Assembly: GCA_947253945.1 (NCBI GenBank)
Contig: CAMYAY010000003.1
Location: 1-64,000 of the forward strand
Direction of reading: 5' to 3'
Length of the DNA stretch: 64,000 nucleotides
Source: an uncultured Candidatus Saccharibacteria bacterium
Lineage (GTDB): Bacteria > Patescibacteriota > Saccharimonadia > Saccharimonadales > Saccharimonadaceae
Shown: in pieces, positions 34,182-42,790 of the stretch
Position numbering within the stretch: position 1 is the first letter of the stretch
How the letters are laid out: the number at the start of each line of letters is the position of its first letter
The notes under the pieces: model-generated
The model's input: only the letters and a program-made list of their open reading frames with translations
Database searches by the model: none
What the model was told of the DNA's origin: nothing
Made by a program: the position numbers and the translations under genes

Positions 34182-34209
34182 TTGACGTAAGCTCGCGGGG
34201 GGGTACAAT
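34182..34209 (+). promoter_or_regulatory. Promoter with a G7 tract in its spacer
   Basis: TTGACG 34182-34187 and TACAAT 34204-34209 are 16 bp apart, and seven consecutive G (34197-34203) occupy the end of the spacer next to the -10 box. Gain of one G gives the optimal 17 bp; loss gives 15. Confidence 0.65.
34197..34203 (+). repeat. Poly-G tract G7 in promoter spacer
   Basis: Apart from the seven in-gene tracts, this is the only other G run of at least seven that I found in the window. It lies directly before the -10 box of 34271. Confidence 0.9.
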
Positions 34210-34270
34210 AAAAGCACATGCATTTACAAGCACTTGTTTATGTAGAGGCTAGTTTAAAGAAGGAGAGTAT

Positions 34271-35932
34271 ATGAGTAAACGCAAATACTTGAACGCTATA
34301 TCGGTTGGCGTGATGGCTTTTGGTACGTTGGCGCTGGGCGTGGCATTTGTCTTGCCGGACGCTTTGGTGACTAACGCTGCGAGTGACAGTGACATTCAGA
34401 AGGAGTTGGATAGAATTGTCAAGCAGGGTGATGCGGCTTATCCTAAGTATGTGCAATACAAAAAAGTAGCTGATGAAGCGAAGGCAAAGCTAGACAAGGC
34501 TGCTGCTGATGCAGTTGCGGCTGATAAGGCGGCAGCTGATAGTAATACCATGTCTACTATAGCGTGGTTTCGACAAAATTACGTCAAGGCCTTGGATGAG
34601 GCCGAGAGCTTGCGCGCGCCAGGTTCGGCTACATATAAGGCGGCTGACGAGCTTGAGAAGTTTGACCAAGAGAAGGGCTACACCAAAAATCGCATTGAAG
34701 AAGCCTTCCTTAATAGTCTCATCAAGGCTGCCGACAAGCCAAAGCCAGCGGCAGACAAGGAGGCTCAGTTGATCGCACTAGCCGATGTCATGGACGGTAT
34801 CGACGCCAAAGTCTTAACCGACAAGCAGGCAGGTGCTCTCAAGAATCACAGTGAGTACTTCCGCGGCAAGAAGGTGGTAGACGGCAGGCCGAGCAAGGTT
34901 CTTGAAGATATCAATGACGCTATTAAGCACGCTGCTGGTGCCGAGCGCAGAGCAGAAGGTGAGGGTATGTCTAGCGATTCTAAAACCTCAGGCTGGGGCT
35001 ACAGCCAGCCAGTCCTCAGTGTGTGTGGTGCGACGCGTTACGATGAGAAGGCTTGGGCCTACGCAACTTACAAAGGCTTTGGAAAAGAGGGAACTGCGCA
35101 TGTCGCTAGGGTCAATCAGGACTTCGCGATGTTTATGCAAAATGTGGAAGACCGCTTCCATGCCGTGCTTGATGGTAAGTTAGACAAGGCTGCCCTCACT
35201 ACTCAGCGTGACCAAGCTAGGCAAGCCTACGAGAAGGTAGCTGCAGAGTTTGCCCAGAAGGAAAAGGCGGCGCAAGATGCTTGTACCGCTGCTAAGGCAA
35301 CGTTTGAAGCACCAACAAGGGTAACTGAGCAGTTTAGGAAGGCTAAGACAGAGGCTCCGAAGTTAGCTGCTAAGGCTAAGGCGGCGCATGCTGCAGTATT
35401 GCCGCTAGCAGTTGCGGAATGGGATGCTGCTACTAACTTGCGCCCGTATGCTGAGGAAGTTAGCTCGCTCAAGGAACAGCTAGCAAAACTAGCTGAGGGT
35501 AAGGGGCTTAACTTTGTTGCTAAGCAGATTCGTAGTAGCAAGAATTCAACCTTTGCTGCACTAGCAAATCTAGTACGCGAGGGTCTAAGGGCTGCTACTC
35601 CAACTCCGGCTCCAACCCCAGCTGATGATAGCGATGACCATCTATTGGATTACCCGCAGCTTCCAGATAATAACGACTATGACCTAAGTGATTACATGGG
35701 GCTAGGTAAGTACGAGGGCACTAATAAGGAGAATGGTTCAGAGAAGAACACTCCGAACAAGCCGGCCGAGAAGGGCGATAAGACCATTGAGGTTACCCCA
35801 GAGAGCAATAAGCAGCCTAACGCTGACCAGGACGCTACTAAGAATGCTCCTAAGGACACTCCTCAGGGGCAACAGCAGGTCAAGAAGGGTCACCATAAGT
35901 ACGGTGCACCTAACACCGGTTACAAATTCTAG
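34271..35932 (+). CDS. Secreted helical repeat-like protein with C-terminal APNTG, 553 aa
   Basis: The signal peptide (VGVMAFGTLALGVAFVLP...TNAAS) is followed by an Ala/Lys-rich, mostly helical, probably coiled-coil region (~45-435) with repeated VAxxAKAKLDKAAADA-like stretches. A Pro/Thr linker, an acidic Asp/Asn segment and a polar tail follow. The last residues are GAPNTGYKF: an LPXTG-like pentapeptide but with no hydrophobic segment after it, so it is not a normal sortase signal. AAGGAG stands before ATG 34271. Transcription may be set by the G7 promoter tract. Function unknown, perhaps surface or adhesion. Confidence 0.82.
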   Translation: MSKRKYLNAISVGVMAFGTLALGVAFVLPDALVTNAASDSDIQKELDRIVKQGDAAYPKYVQYKKVADEAKAKLDKAAADAVAADKAAADSNTMSTIAWFRQNYVKALDEAESLRAPGSATYKAADELEKFDQEKGYTKNRIEEAFLNSLIKAADKPKPAADKEAQLIALADVMDGIDAKVLTDKQAGALKNHSEYFRGKKVVDGRPSKVLEDINDAIKHAAGAERRAEGEGMSSDSKTSGWGYSQPVLSVCGATRYDEKAWAYATYKGFGKEGTAHVARVNQDFAMFMQNVEDRFHAVLDGKLDKAALTTQRDQARQAYEKVAAEFAQKEKAAQDACTAAKATFEAPTRVTEQFRKAKTEAPKLAAKAKAAHAAVLPLAVAEWDAATNLRPYAEEVSSLKEQLAKLAEGKGLNFVAKQIRSSKNSTFAALANLVREGLRAATPTPAPTPADDSDDHLLDYPQLPDNNDYDLSDYMGLGKYEGTNKENGSEKNTPNKPAEKGDKTIEVTPESNKQPNADQDATKNAPKDTPQGQQQVKKGHHKYGAPNTGYKF

Positions 35933-35963
35933 TCTAGCCTATAGCTAACTTTGCGAACACTGT

Positions 35964-35993
35964 CCGCCACTCTGTAATGGGGTGGCGGTTTTG
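35964..35993 (+). terminator. Terminator of 34271 gene
   Basis: CCGCCAC (35964-35970) pairs with GTGGCGG (35982-35988), followed by TTTT. Confidence 0.85.
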
Positions 35994-36019
35994 ACTATTG
36001 CACTAATGTTTATGTGGCG

Positions 36020-36025
36020 ATATAA
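36020..36025 (+). promoter_or_regulatory. -10 box for 36070 gene
   Basis: TATAAT 36020-36025. The expected transcript start lies between it and ATG 36070, so the longer in-frame start at 36025 is not used. Confidence 0.6.
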
Positions 36026-36069
36026 TGAAAGCATTAGTGGAGACACTAAGAGAAAATAAAAGGAGTAAT

Positions 36070-36684
36070 ATGAAATTAGTAAAATCTTTTCCGCTTCTAG
36101 CCATGGGCGTGTTGGCTTTTGGCTTGGTTGGTGTGGCTGCGTTGGCGCCGGTTGCTAATGCAGCTAAGCCGAACCCTGGTGCTAGACCTTCTAATCAGGT
36201 TGAGGGTAATAAAAGCGGTCAGCAAACAGTCGAGACGGTAATACCGATGAATTTGGGCATTAATTTAAGCGCTGGCAGCGAGTTAATCCAGGGCAAACCG
36301 GGCGAAATCAGCAAATTTGCTGAGGGTAATGTGACGAGCAACGCGATTGATGGTTACACTGTGACGCTTAAAGACCAAGATGAAGACAACTCTCTGAAGC
36401 TTAACGGCACCGACGCGCAGCATACCATACCGGCCGTCGATAATGTGACTGCTGCTGGCGTCACCAAGGGCTGGAATATCTTGCTTGGCGACCAGCCGCG
36501 TAAGGTACCTACCTCTAAAGAGACGCCGCTAACAGTTGATAGCACCAAGAAACCGGGTGACGGTAAGTTTTACATCCGTTACAACTTTAAGGCTGATAAT
36601 TCAGTGCAAAATGGTACCTATAGCGACACAGTGGTATTTACCGTAACGTCAAACTTCGCTACTGCTATCGCGGAATACAAATAG
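36070..36684 (+). CDS. Secreted beta-domain protein, 204 aa
   Basis: ATG 36070 follows AAAGGAG. The signal peptide is LLAMGVLAFGLVGVAALAPVANAA. The mature part is a single beta-rich domain (IPMNLGINLSAGSELIQGKP, SNAIDGYTVTLKDQDED, FKADNSVQNGTYSDTVVFTV). The order and the final GTYSDTVVFTVTS strand resemble the N-terminal domain of the surface family (...GSYSTTITYTAT) and WxL-type domains. It may be a minimal relative of that family. No anchor is seen and the function is unknown. Confidence 0.8.
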   Translation: MKLVKSFPLLAMGVLAFGLVGVAALAPVANAAKPNPGARPSNQVEGNKSGQQTVETVIPMNLGINLSAGSELIQGKPGEISKFAEGNVTSNAIDGYTVTLKDQDEDNSLKLNGTDAQHTIPAVDNVTAAGVTKGWNILLGDQPRKVPTSKETPLTVDSTKKPGDGKFYIRYNFKADNSVQNGTYSDTVVFTVTSNFATAIAEYK

Positions 36685-36759
36685 AGCTTGACCGCATCGT
36701 AGCTTCTGGTGTGCTCGAGCCTCTAGCGCCTCGCGTATCATCTTGAAATATTCTAATAA

Positions 36760-36835
36760 GGCAGATTCTATAGACATTATCCTTAAGATTTGACGCTTAA
36801 GCCCGATGCCAGCAGGGAATCTGCTTTATTTTTGG
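36760..36835 (+). terminator. Possible terminator with long inverted repeat
   Basis: GGCAGATTC (36760-36768) and GAATCTGC (36817-36824) pair across an inner CTTAAG...CTTAAG hairpin, followed by TTTATTTTT. It lies between 36070 and the promoter of 36956. Confidence 0.55.
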
Positions 36836-36884
36836 TAGTTAGACCTTATTATTTACTATTTCATAAAATTGTTCCACAAAACTC

Positions 36885-36912
36885 TTGTATTTATAACCGT
36901 AAGTGCTACAAT
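36885..36912 (+). promoter_or_regulatory. Surface-family promoter, divergent copy (for 36956)
   Basis: TTGTAT, 16 nt, TACAAT, then GTTGGTATATAC; the leader GTATAAAAACGGAGGACAAA matches that of 6335 and 49326. Confidence 0.6.
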
Positions 36913-36955
36913 GTTGGTATATACAAAAGAGTATAAAAACGGAGGACAAAACAAT

Positions 36956-38393
36956 ATGAACATACTAAGACTAAACAGCTGCGGGGGGGGGTAGATTTTT
37001 AAGCCCTCTACTCCAAATTACTAAAAGTAGGGGTAAAATAGCCGGTGCCGCTAAGTGGAACTTATATTATTGTCTAGCATTTTTGTCCATAGCAGGTTTG
37101 GCAGGGGTATTTTTGCCATTGCCAGCAATGGCTGATGATTCAATCGATATTTCCGTTGACCCAGATGTTAGTTTGATTAAGCACGGTAATCTATATAAGA
37201 CTACCGTTGGTATAACTGTTGGTGCAGAAGAGCCATATGGATTTAATATCTCCATGCAGGCTGCCGACTCTAGTTTGTCTAATAGCATAGACAAGAGCCA
37301 TAAAATAACGTCTACACAAAGCGATACACCGGTTGAACTAGGGGCCAATCAGTGGGGGTACGCATTAGATAACAATGCGGGTAAATTTAGCAAAATTCCT
37401 AGTAGCTCAGAGAGTGTGGCTAATATAGTGGATGTTACTAAAGATAATTTGTCCGGGTGTAAAAGTGTAAAATTCTGCACCAAGCGGGTTACTTATGCTG
37501 CCAATATTGATGCAGCTAAGTTGTCAGCTGGTAATTATAGTACCAGTATTACTTATACGGCCACAGCAAAGGCGGCCCCTGCGCCAGTTCCAACTCCGCC
37601 AGCACCTGAGCCGTATGTGCCGCCGGCACCAAAAAGTAATGGCTGTCGTCAGGGCAGTTCTAACTGTTCTATTCATATACCTAGGCAAGGTTACGATGCT
37701 AGCTCTAGCTACGTCTATGATAATTACTATGGCTGTTCATCTTTAGGTGGAGACTATGGTGTTGAAAGAGCATGCAAAGACCATCGTAGATCTTATGATA
37801 ACAATATGTTGTCTTTGGATTCGCTTTTGCCGGTAAAACGAGAAGGTGGTGAATGGGTGTCGGTTCCGTCTTCTAATGATGATGACTATAATTATGACGG
37901 TACCAGTGGCAATAAATGGACATATATTGCTGTTATAGATAATGATGATAAACGTAGGCTGTATTTCCAGAAAAAAACAGTGGTTGATTTAAAATATGTT
38001 ACCGCAATTTATACATATGTACCACGCTATAAGATGGAAGATGGCAAAGTGGTGTTTTGTAAACAAGCGGATTTCGCTAGTTGTGAGGGCCGACACGATT
38101 TTTATGGGGTGTTTAGTGATGCAACTGTAACGAATTATACGGATGGGTTTTGGGTTGATCTTAAGAGTGTGATGGGATGTAGCTATATGATGCCGAGCAC
38201 TACGATGTATTCCTTTAACCATAACACTGTATATGATGATCATCTTCTGAATAGCTATGTTTTTGTAGAAAGGGATTATGGGTCATTTAAAGAGTATGGC
38301 GCTAATTACTATAGTGATTATAGGAATACTGATAGCCCTATTGAAACTACAGCAAAAGATCTTGCCAAAGCTATTGGTTCGCCATGCTATTAG
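36956..38393 (+). CDS. Phase-variable secreted surface protein with unique C-terminus (phase OFF, G9)
   Basis: ATG 36956 (MNILRLNSC) follows GGAGG. With G9 the frame reads GGG GGG GGG TAG and stops after 12 codons. With G8, as in 6335, it would read GGGRFLSPLLQI and on through the export helix (YYCLAFLSIAGLAGVFLPLPAMA) to 38393, 478 aa. The shared beta-domain is intact (PYGFNISMQAADSSLSNS, NQWGYALDNN, VTYAANIDAAKLSAG). The C-terminal ~270 residues are Tyr/Asp-rich. They keep only a faint echo of the module (YTYVPRYKME), lack RGG/AGLFYA/AFRV, and hold several Cys (CRQGSSNCSIHI). A TTG at 37083 could give trace expression. The intact body suggests a silent, recoverable allele. Confidence 0.83.
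36983..36991 (+). repeat. Poly-G tract G9, OFF frame
   Basis: Nine G after TGC lead directly into TAG. G8 would restore the reading frame. Confidence 0.95.
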
Positions 38394-38488
38394 AATTAGC
38401 TGGTGTAAGATAGCGGATTATAATCATACGGCATAATATCCGTAGCGGAACCCAAAAATCCTAAATGTATTGAACTAATGCAACCAGC

Positions 38489-38518
38489 TTGACGGATGGC
38501 GGGGGAATATGGTACTAT
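38489..38518 (+). promoter_or_regulatory. Promoter of rpsB-tsf
   Basis: TTGACG 38489-38494, 18 nt, TACTAT 38513-38518. Confidence 0.55.
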
Positions 38519-38542
38519 GGTCTAGGTAAGTTAATAATAAAT

Positions 38543-38583
38543 CAGCTATCCACGGAACTCCTGATTACTCGGGGTGGGTAGCG
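38543..38583 (+). promoter_or_regulatory. rpsB leader hairpin
   Basis: GCTATCCAC pairs with GTGGGTAGC (one G-U) just before the AAAGGAG ribosome site. This may be an S2 autoregulatory leader, as ribosomal operons often have, or only a local stem. Confidence 0.4.
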
Positions 38584-38600
38584 CAGGAAAGGAGTTTGAG

Positions 38601-39332
38601 GTGTCAAACGTTGACATTAAACAGCTATTTGAAGCTGGTGCCCACTTCGGTCACAAGACCGCTCGGTGGAACCCGCGCATGGCGCAATATATTTACGGCA
38701 AAAAGGACGGTGTACATATCATCGACCTCGAGAAGACTGTAGCGCAGATTGAGGCTGCTCAAAAGTTTGTTGAGAGCGTAGCTGAGCGTGGTCGCCAAGT
38801 GCTATTTGTCGGCACGAAGCAGCAGGCAAAAGAGGTAACTGCCGAGGCTGCAACTGCTGCCGGTATGCCTTATGTTACCGAGCGCTGGCTTGGTGGTATG
38901 CTAACCAACCAGACCACCGTGGTTGCACAGATTAAGAAGCTAAAGCTATTAGAGAAGCGCATGGCTAGCGGTGAGCTTGCCAGCCGCTACAACAAGCTCG
39001 AAGTGCAGCACTTCCAAGAGGAAATTAACGTCCTCAACACCCGTTATGGCGGCATCAAGGACATGCACGGCAAGCCAGGCGTACTCGTGGTACTAGACGC
39101 TGTGTCAGACCGCAACGCTATCAACGAAGCTATTAAGCTAAACATCCCAGTGGTAGCCGTTTGCGACACCAACGCCGACCCGAAGGGCATCGACTATGTC
39201 ATTCCAGCAAACGACGACGCAATCTCAACCTTGAAGCTTGTGGCGGGCTATCTCGCTGAATCAGCTAAGGCTGGTAAAGAGAAGTCAGCTAAGGTTGCCG
39301 AAGAGCGCAAAGCTGCCAAGGGCGACAAATAA
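38601..39332 (+). CDS. rpsB: Ribosomal protein uS2, 243 aa
   Basis: Small-subunit protein S2. The hallmarks are VDIKQLFEAGAHFGHKTARW, VLFVGTKQQAKEV, WLGGMLTNQTTV and DTNADPKGIDYVIPANDDA. GTG 38601 is chosen because AAAGGAG (38588-38594) lies 6 nt upstream and the protein then begins with the normal S2 N-terminus. The Lys/Ala-rich tail is short. tsf follows after 29 nt, the standard pair. Confidence 0.96.
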   Translation: MSNVDIKQLFEAGAHFGHKTARWNPRMAQYIYGKKDGVHIIDLEKTVAQIEAAQKFVESVAERGRQVLFVGTKQQAKEVTAEAATAAGMPYVTERWLGGMLTNQTTVVAQIKKLKLLEKRMASGELASRYNKLEVQHFQEEINVLNTRYGGIKDMHGKPGVLVVLDAVSDRNAINEAIKLNIPVVAVCDTNADPKGIDYVIPANDDAISTLKLVAGYLAESAKAGKEKSAKVAEERKAAKGDK

Positions 39333-39361
39333 TTAACTAATTTAACTAAGAAGGGGAGAAA

Positions 39362-39973
39362 ATGGGCGTTACATTAGACGAAATCCGCCGCCTACGCGAA
39401 TTGTCTGGCGTTGGCTTAACTGATGCAAAGAAGGCACTTGTGGCCGCCAACGGCGACTTCGACAAGGCTTTAAAGGACATGCGCGAAAAGGGCCTCACCA
39501 AGGCTGAAAAGCGTTCCGAGCGCGAGGCGCGCGAGGGCCTTATTGAGTCCTACGTACACGGTGGCCGCATCGGCGTTATCGTGGAGCTGAACTGCGAGAC
39601 CGACTTCGTGGCTCGCACCGACAACTTTAAGGAATTGGCGCACGAGATTGCCATGCAGGTTGCTGCTATGCGGCCAAAGTGGGTGTCTGAAGATGACATC
39701 CCAGCAGAGGTGAAGGCGGCCAAGCGTGAAGAACTCGTGGCTGCCGTTAAGAGCGACCCGAAGAACGCGAACAAGCCAGCCGACATTCTAGACAAGATTA
39801 TCGACGGCCAGCTCGCCAAGTACTTCGGCGAACTAGTTTTGCTCGACCAGGCCTACTGGAAGGATGACACCAAGACTATTGCCACTCTCGTCAAAGAGAA
39901 TATTGCAAAGCTCGGTGAAAACATTGTGATTCGCCGCTTTGCTCGCTTTGAGCTCGGCGTCACCGAAGACTAG
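39362..39973 (+). CDS. tsf: Elongation factor Ts, 203 aa
   Basis: Nucleotide exchange factor for EF-Tu. The N-terminal UBA-like domain (LDEIRRLRELSGVGLTDAKK) is followed by the core with the conserved ELNCETDFVARTDNF. At 203 residues it is a short form (E. coli 283), as in several small genomes. Ribosome site AAGGGGAG. A strong terminator follows. Confidence 0.96.
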   Translation: MGVTLDEIRRLRELSGVGLTDAKKALVAANGDFDKALKDMREKGLTKAEKRSEREAREGLIESYVHGGRIGVIVELNCETDFVARTDNFKELAHEIAMQVAAMRPKWVSEDDIPAEVKAAKREELVAAVKSDPKNANKPADILDKIIDGQLAKYFGELVLLDQAYWKDDTKTIATLVKENIAKLGENIVIRRFARFELGVTED

Positions 39974-40017
39974 TCTTTAGAGTCAAAGATAAGGCGCAAG
40001 CTAATTAAGCTAATTAA

Positions 40018-40046
40018 AACACCCCAGAATTACTGGGGTGTTTTTG
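40018..40046 (+). terminator. Terminator of rpsB-tsf
   Basis: ACACCCCAG-AATTA-CTGGGGTGT followed by TTTT. Confidence 0.92.
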
Positions 40047-40122
40047 TGTGGCGGGCGGGCTTGGCTGCCACGGAACAATTTGCTCGCGCGCGTATGACTC
40101 GCAGCCAAATAGGCCAATTTAA

Positions 40123-40148
40123 AGGCCCCCACTGAAGTGGGGGCTGGC
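40123..40148 (-). terminator. Terminator of 40157 gene
   Basis: GCCCCCACT-GA-AGTGGGGGC; the minus-strand side runs into CTTTAAATT. Confidence 0.8.
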
Positions 40149-40156
40149 GATAGGGG

Positions 40157-40966
40157 CTAAGCATAATGGATGTATCTTGGCTTACTATCAGCTCTAATTA
40201 ATGTTTTGTAGAAGCCGAAAGTGCACAGTGTTATTAGAGAACACACGCATTCTGCCATGTATAGATACATAATAGTCTCTGCGTAGTAGATACTGTCATC
40301 AGAAAACATCAAATAGAGTATTATGTTTTGACACAACACCACTATGATTGGCCATGCCATATACGACATGCCATTGCCCGCGTCACGTATGCGGCGTGTG
40401 CAGAGCGCAAGCCAACATACACTGAAGTAGAGCGTTAAAGCGCATAGTATCACTGGCGACCCAATAAATAGTCTAAACACGATGGCGTAAGCTACATCAA
40501 TCAAGATACTGCCAACCCACCAAGTGAGTCGGGTAGAGCAATCGTAAAAATTCAAGAACTGCGCAAATGCTTCGCCAAGCATATTTTTTAGATTATACTG
40601 TGGTTTTTCGGTTAATATAGCACCGGCGGAAGTTTTTGGCTCAGTTGGGGTACTAGTATTCGGTTGTTCTGGCATCTCTGCCGTTGGCGCCATTGGTGGC
40701 GTTTGCGGTTGATCTGCATTGGTAGGTAGCTGCTGCTGTTGAGGCCCCGGCTGTGTCGAGTTGGCGCTTGGCGGTGCCGGTGGCTGACTTGGCATAGTAG
40801 TGCCGGTGTTAGCCGTTTGATGTGGCGGTACCGGTGGCGTAAGACGCGACATTGTCGGATTGGTCGGCGGTGCCGGCGGCTGGTTCGGTTGAACCGGTGG
40901 TTTCGGCGGCATATTTTGCTGTGTTGGCGGCGCCGGTGGCATACCTTGAAAATTGTCATTAGACAT
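40157..40966 (-). CDS. DUF805-type membrane protein with Pro-rich N-terminus, 269 aa
   Basis: Residues 1-125 are extremely rich in Pro, Gln and Asn (PPAPPTQQNMPPKPP style). The C-terminal half has four hydrophobic segments and the DUF805 hallmark basic motif (ALCTRRIRDAGNGMSYMAW). DUF805 proteins are small inner-membrane proteins of unknown role. It is transcribed from a consensus promoter (41048-41020) with a 47-nt leader carrying the TGTTCCTT box and AGGAG. It is one of three DUF805 genes in this cluster. Confidence 0.83.
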   Translation of the reverse strand: MSNDNFQGMPPAPPTQQNMPPKPPVQPNQPPAPPTNPTMSRLTPPVPPHQTANTGTTMPSQPPAPPSANSTQPGPQQQQLPTNADQPQTPPMAPTAEMPEQPNTSTPTEPKTSAGAILTEKPQYNLKNMLGEAFAQFLNFYDCSTRLTWWVGSILIDVAYAIVFRLFIGSPVILCALTLYFSVCWLALCTRRIRDAGNGMSYMAWPIIVVLCQNIILYLMFSDDSIYYAETIMYLYMAECVCSLITLCTFGFYKTLIRADSKPRYIHYA

Positions 40967-41019
40967 AATGTTAACTCCTAGCTAGAAGGAACATATCGGC
41001 ATTTGCTGATAATGCTTTA

Positions 41020-41048
41020 ATTGTACAATATTGCAGTGCTATTGTCAA
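41020..41048 (-). promoter_or_regulatory. Promoter/leader of 40157 gene
   Basis: Minus strand: TTGACA 41048-41043, 17 nt, TACAAT 41025-41020. The leader then holds ATGTTCCTTC and AGGAG. The same layout precedes 41666 and 58727. Confidence 0.75.
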
Positions 41049-41051
41049 TAA

Positions 41052-41077
41052 GAAAGCCCCACCGAAGTGGGGCAATG
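41052..41077 (-). terminator. Terminator of 41094 gene
   Basis: GCCCCAC-CGAA-GTGGGGC; on the minus strand it is followed by TTTCTTATT. Confidence 0.85.
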
Positions 41078-41093
41078 CTAGTCGTTGGTCAGA

Positions 41094-41666
41094 TTAACAA
41101 TCCCAATTAAATACCATGTAACGTGGTTCGTTATCTGACCGGCTTGGCTTAAATGCCGCAATGGCAAGTGGTGCAACGAGAGCGCAAGTGTTCGCAATGG
41201 CGATAACTTGGCTCAGTAGTGGGCACGGCGTGATTAATAGTACATCCATAAAATAGACTACGATAATCGCGTGCAATGCGGTGACGCTACTAGTGGCGCC
41301 GGCGTCGCGGAGGCGGCGGGTGGTGAGCGCAATGAGGCAAATCAACAGATAAATGGTTACCGTAAAGGCAGCCATCACGATGATGCTGAGCGCCATCGAC
41401 GCAATTGTGTCGATGAGCCCGAGGCGGGCAAAGCACATGTGTCTGGCTGAAATTAAGGTGGCGAGCGGAATGGTGCCCGTCACGGCAATGGCGATGAGGC
41501 CAAACCAGAATTCAAAGCGGCTTGCGCCGAGGCTAGCGTCGTGGCGAATGCAGAAGGCTTGGCTAACTAAGTTGCCAAAGGTGTGCACTGGGCGACGGCT
41601 TAAACGGATAAATCCGGCTATAGTGCGTTCGACCGGCTGGTCAGCGTGGTTAAATTGGTTGTTCAT
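41094..41666 (-). CDS. DUF805-type membrane protein, 190 aa
   Basis: Compact DUF805 protein without the Pro-rich leader. Four helices (IAVTGTIPLATLI; LSIIVMAAFTVTIYLLICLI; ALHAIIVVYFMDVLLI; IAIANTCALVAPLAI) flank the motif LTTRRLRDAGATSSV. The end (RSDNEPRYMVFNWDC) resembles the end of 40157 (RADSKPRYIHYA) and 42791 (QDNVPRYLSFF), so PRY is a shared tail. Promoter TTGACA-17-TACACT, leader box TGTACCTTAC and AGGAG. Confidence 0.83.
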   Translation of the reverse strand: MNNQFNHADQPVERTIAGFIRLSRRPVHTFGNLVSQAFCIRHDASLGASRFEFWFGLIAIAVTGTIPLATLISARHMCFARLGLIDTIASMALSIIVMAAFTVTIYLLICLIALTTRRLRDAGATSSVTALHAIIVVYFMDVLLITPCPLLSQVIAIANTCALVAPLAIAAFKPSRSDNEPRYMVFNWDC

Positions 41667-41719
41667 GAGATCAACTCCTAGTTCGTAAGGTACATTGTGG
41701 AATTACCACTAACGCTTTG

Positions 41720-41748
41720 AGTGTAACATATTTTAGCTAATATGTCAA
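41720..41748 (-). promoter_or_regulatory. Promoter/leader of 41094 gene
   Basis: Minus strand: TTGACA 41748-41743, 17 nt, TACACT 41725-41720, a 47-nt leader with TGTACCTTACGA, then AGGAG. Confidence 0.75.
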
Positions 41749-41795
41749 TAAGCCTACAGAGGTGGAGCTGAAGTTATTGAGTGTCGGCGTTTGGC

Positions 41796-42734
41796 TTATT
41801 TGCTATGAGGGAAGAGCGTCGAGAGGCTGATGCCGTTGTTTTGCGCTGGGTTATAGGTTGTGGCCGGTTGGATGGTTTGTGTTGGATCTGGGATCGGGGT
41901 CGGAGCTGGAGCTGGCTGTGCCTGAGGTGTTGGTTCTGGGGCTGGGACTGGCTGCTCTAACTGTGGTGCTGGTGCAGCGGGTTGCTCTTGTGGTGTCGTT
42001 GGCACCGTTGATATTGGCGACATGACGGCCTGCGGCTGGTAAGTTGGAGTTGGCATTGGGGTCGGAGCTGGAGATTCGGTGTCTATTACTGGTGCAGCAA
42101 GTGGCGCTTGTGGTGCAGGGGCTTCAACTGGCGGTAATGGATTAGTATCTGGCGCTGACTGTTCTAACGGTGGCATTGGCGCTGAGAGCTGTGCTTGTGG
42201 CTGCTGTTGGAGGCGTGGGTCGGCCTGCGGCTGGTAAGTCGGCTGAGGTTGTGGTTCCGGAATTTGTTGCGGCGCTGGAGCTGCGGTCGGTGCTTCGGCG
42301 GGCTGCGCCTGGGTATAAGTTGGCTGGCTGTACTGAGCTACTGGCTGTGCTGGCGTGGGAGCCGCCTGTGGTGCTGGTTGTGCTGGCTGTTCCTGAGGTG
42401 CAGGCGTAGCTTGCTGTGCTGGTTGAGGCTGCACTAGTGGTTTAATGCTAGCCGACATTTGCCGCGGCATGCCCACTGGTACGCTTGGCTGCATACGACG
42501 GAGTGGCTCGGAGAGCAGATCTGGGTTGCTATAGGCATCGAACTCGTCGACGTTGTCGATGTTGCTAAAGCTACTTGAGCTGGTGGCAACTTGAGTTGAG
42601 GCTTGTGCCTTGGTCGGCATAGTGGTGTCCTGCGGTTCGGTCTTGGTGATGGGTTTGCCGATGGGCGAGAGCTGCACGCCTTGGAAGGGGCTGCTGGCTG
42701 GTTGATTGTTTTGATTTTGATTTTCGTTTTGCAT
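41796..42734 (-). CDS. Pro/Gln/Ala-rich low-complexity protein, 312 aa
   Basis: Almost the whole protein is disordered Pro/Gln/Ala/Thr sequence (e.g. QPAPQAAPTPAQPVAQYSQP) with a short ordered-looking start (SPFQGVQLSPIGKPITKTE) and end (NNGISLSTLFPHSK). There is no signal peptide or membrane helix. It resembles the N-terminal parts of its neighbours 40157 and 42791 without their DUF805 domains, so it may be a soluble relative or a former DUF805 protein that lost its membrane part. Confidence 0.75.
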   Translation of the reverse strand: MQNENQNQNNQPASSPFQGVQLSPIGKPITKTEPQDTTMPTKAQASTQVATSSSSFSNIDNVDEFDAYSNPDLLSEPLRRMQPSVPVGMPRQMSASIKPLVQPQPAQQATPAPQEQPAQPAPQAAPTPAQPVAQYSQPTYTQAQPAEAPTAAPAPQQIPEPQPQPTYQPQADPRLQQQPQAQLSAPMPPLEQSAPDTNPLPPVEAPAPQAPLAAPVIDTESPAPTPMPTPTYQPQAVMSPISTVPTTPQEQPAAPAPQLEQPVPAPEPTPQAQPAPAPTPIPDPTQTIQPATTYNPAQNNGISLSTLFPHSK

Positions 42735-42790
42735 GGTTATCCTTACTTACCTATATCTTAACGCAACTTAGCGCTGAGCGCAAATTGAGA

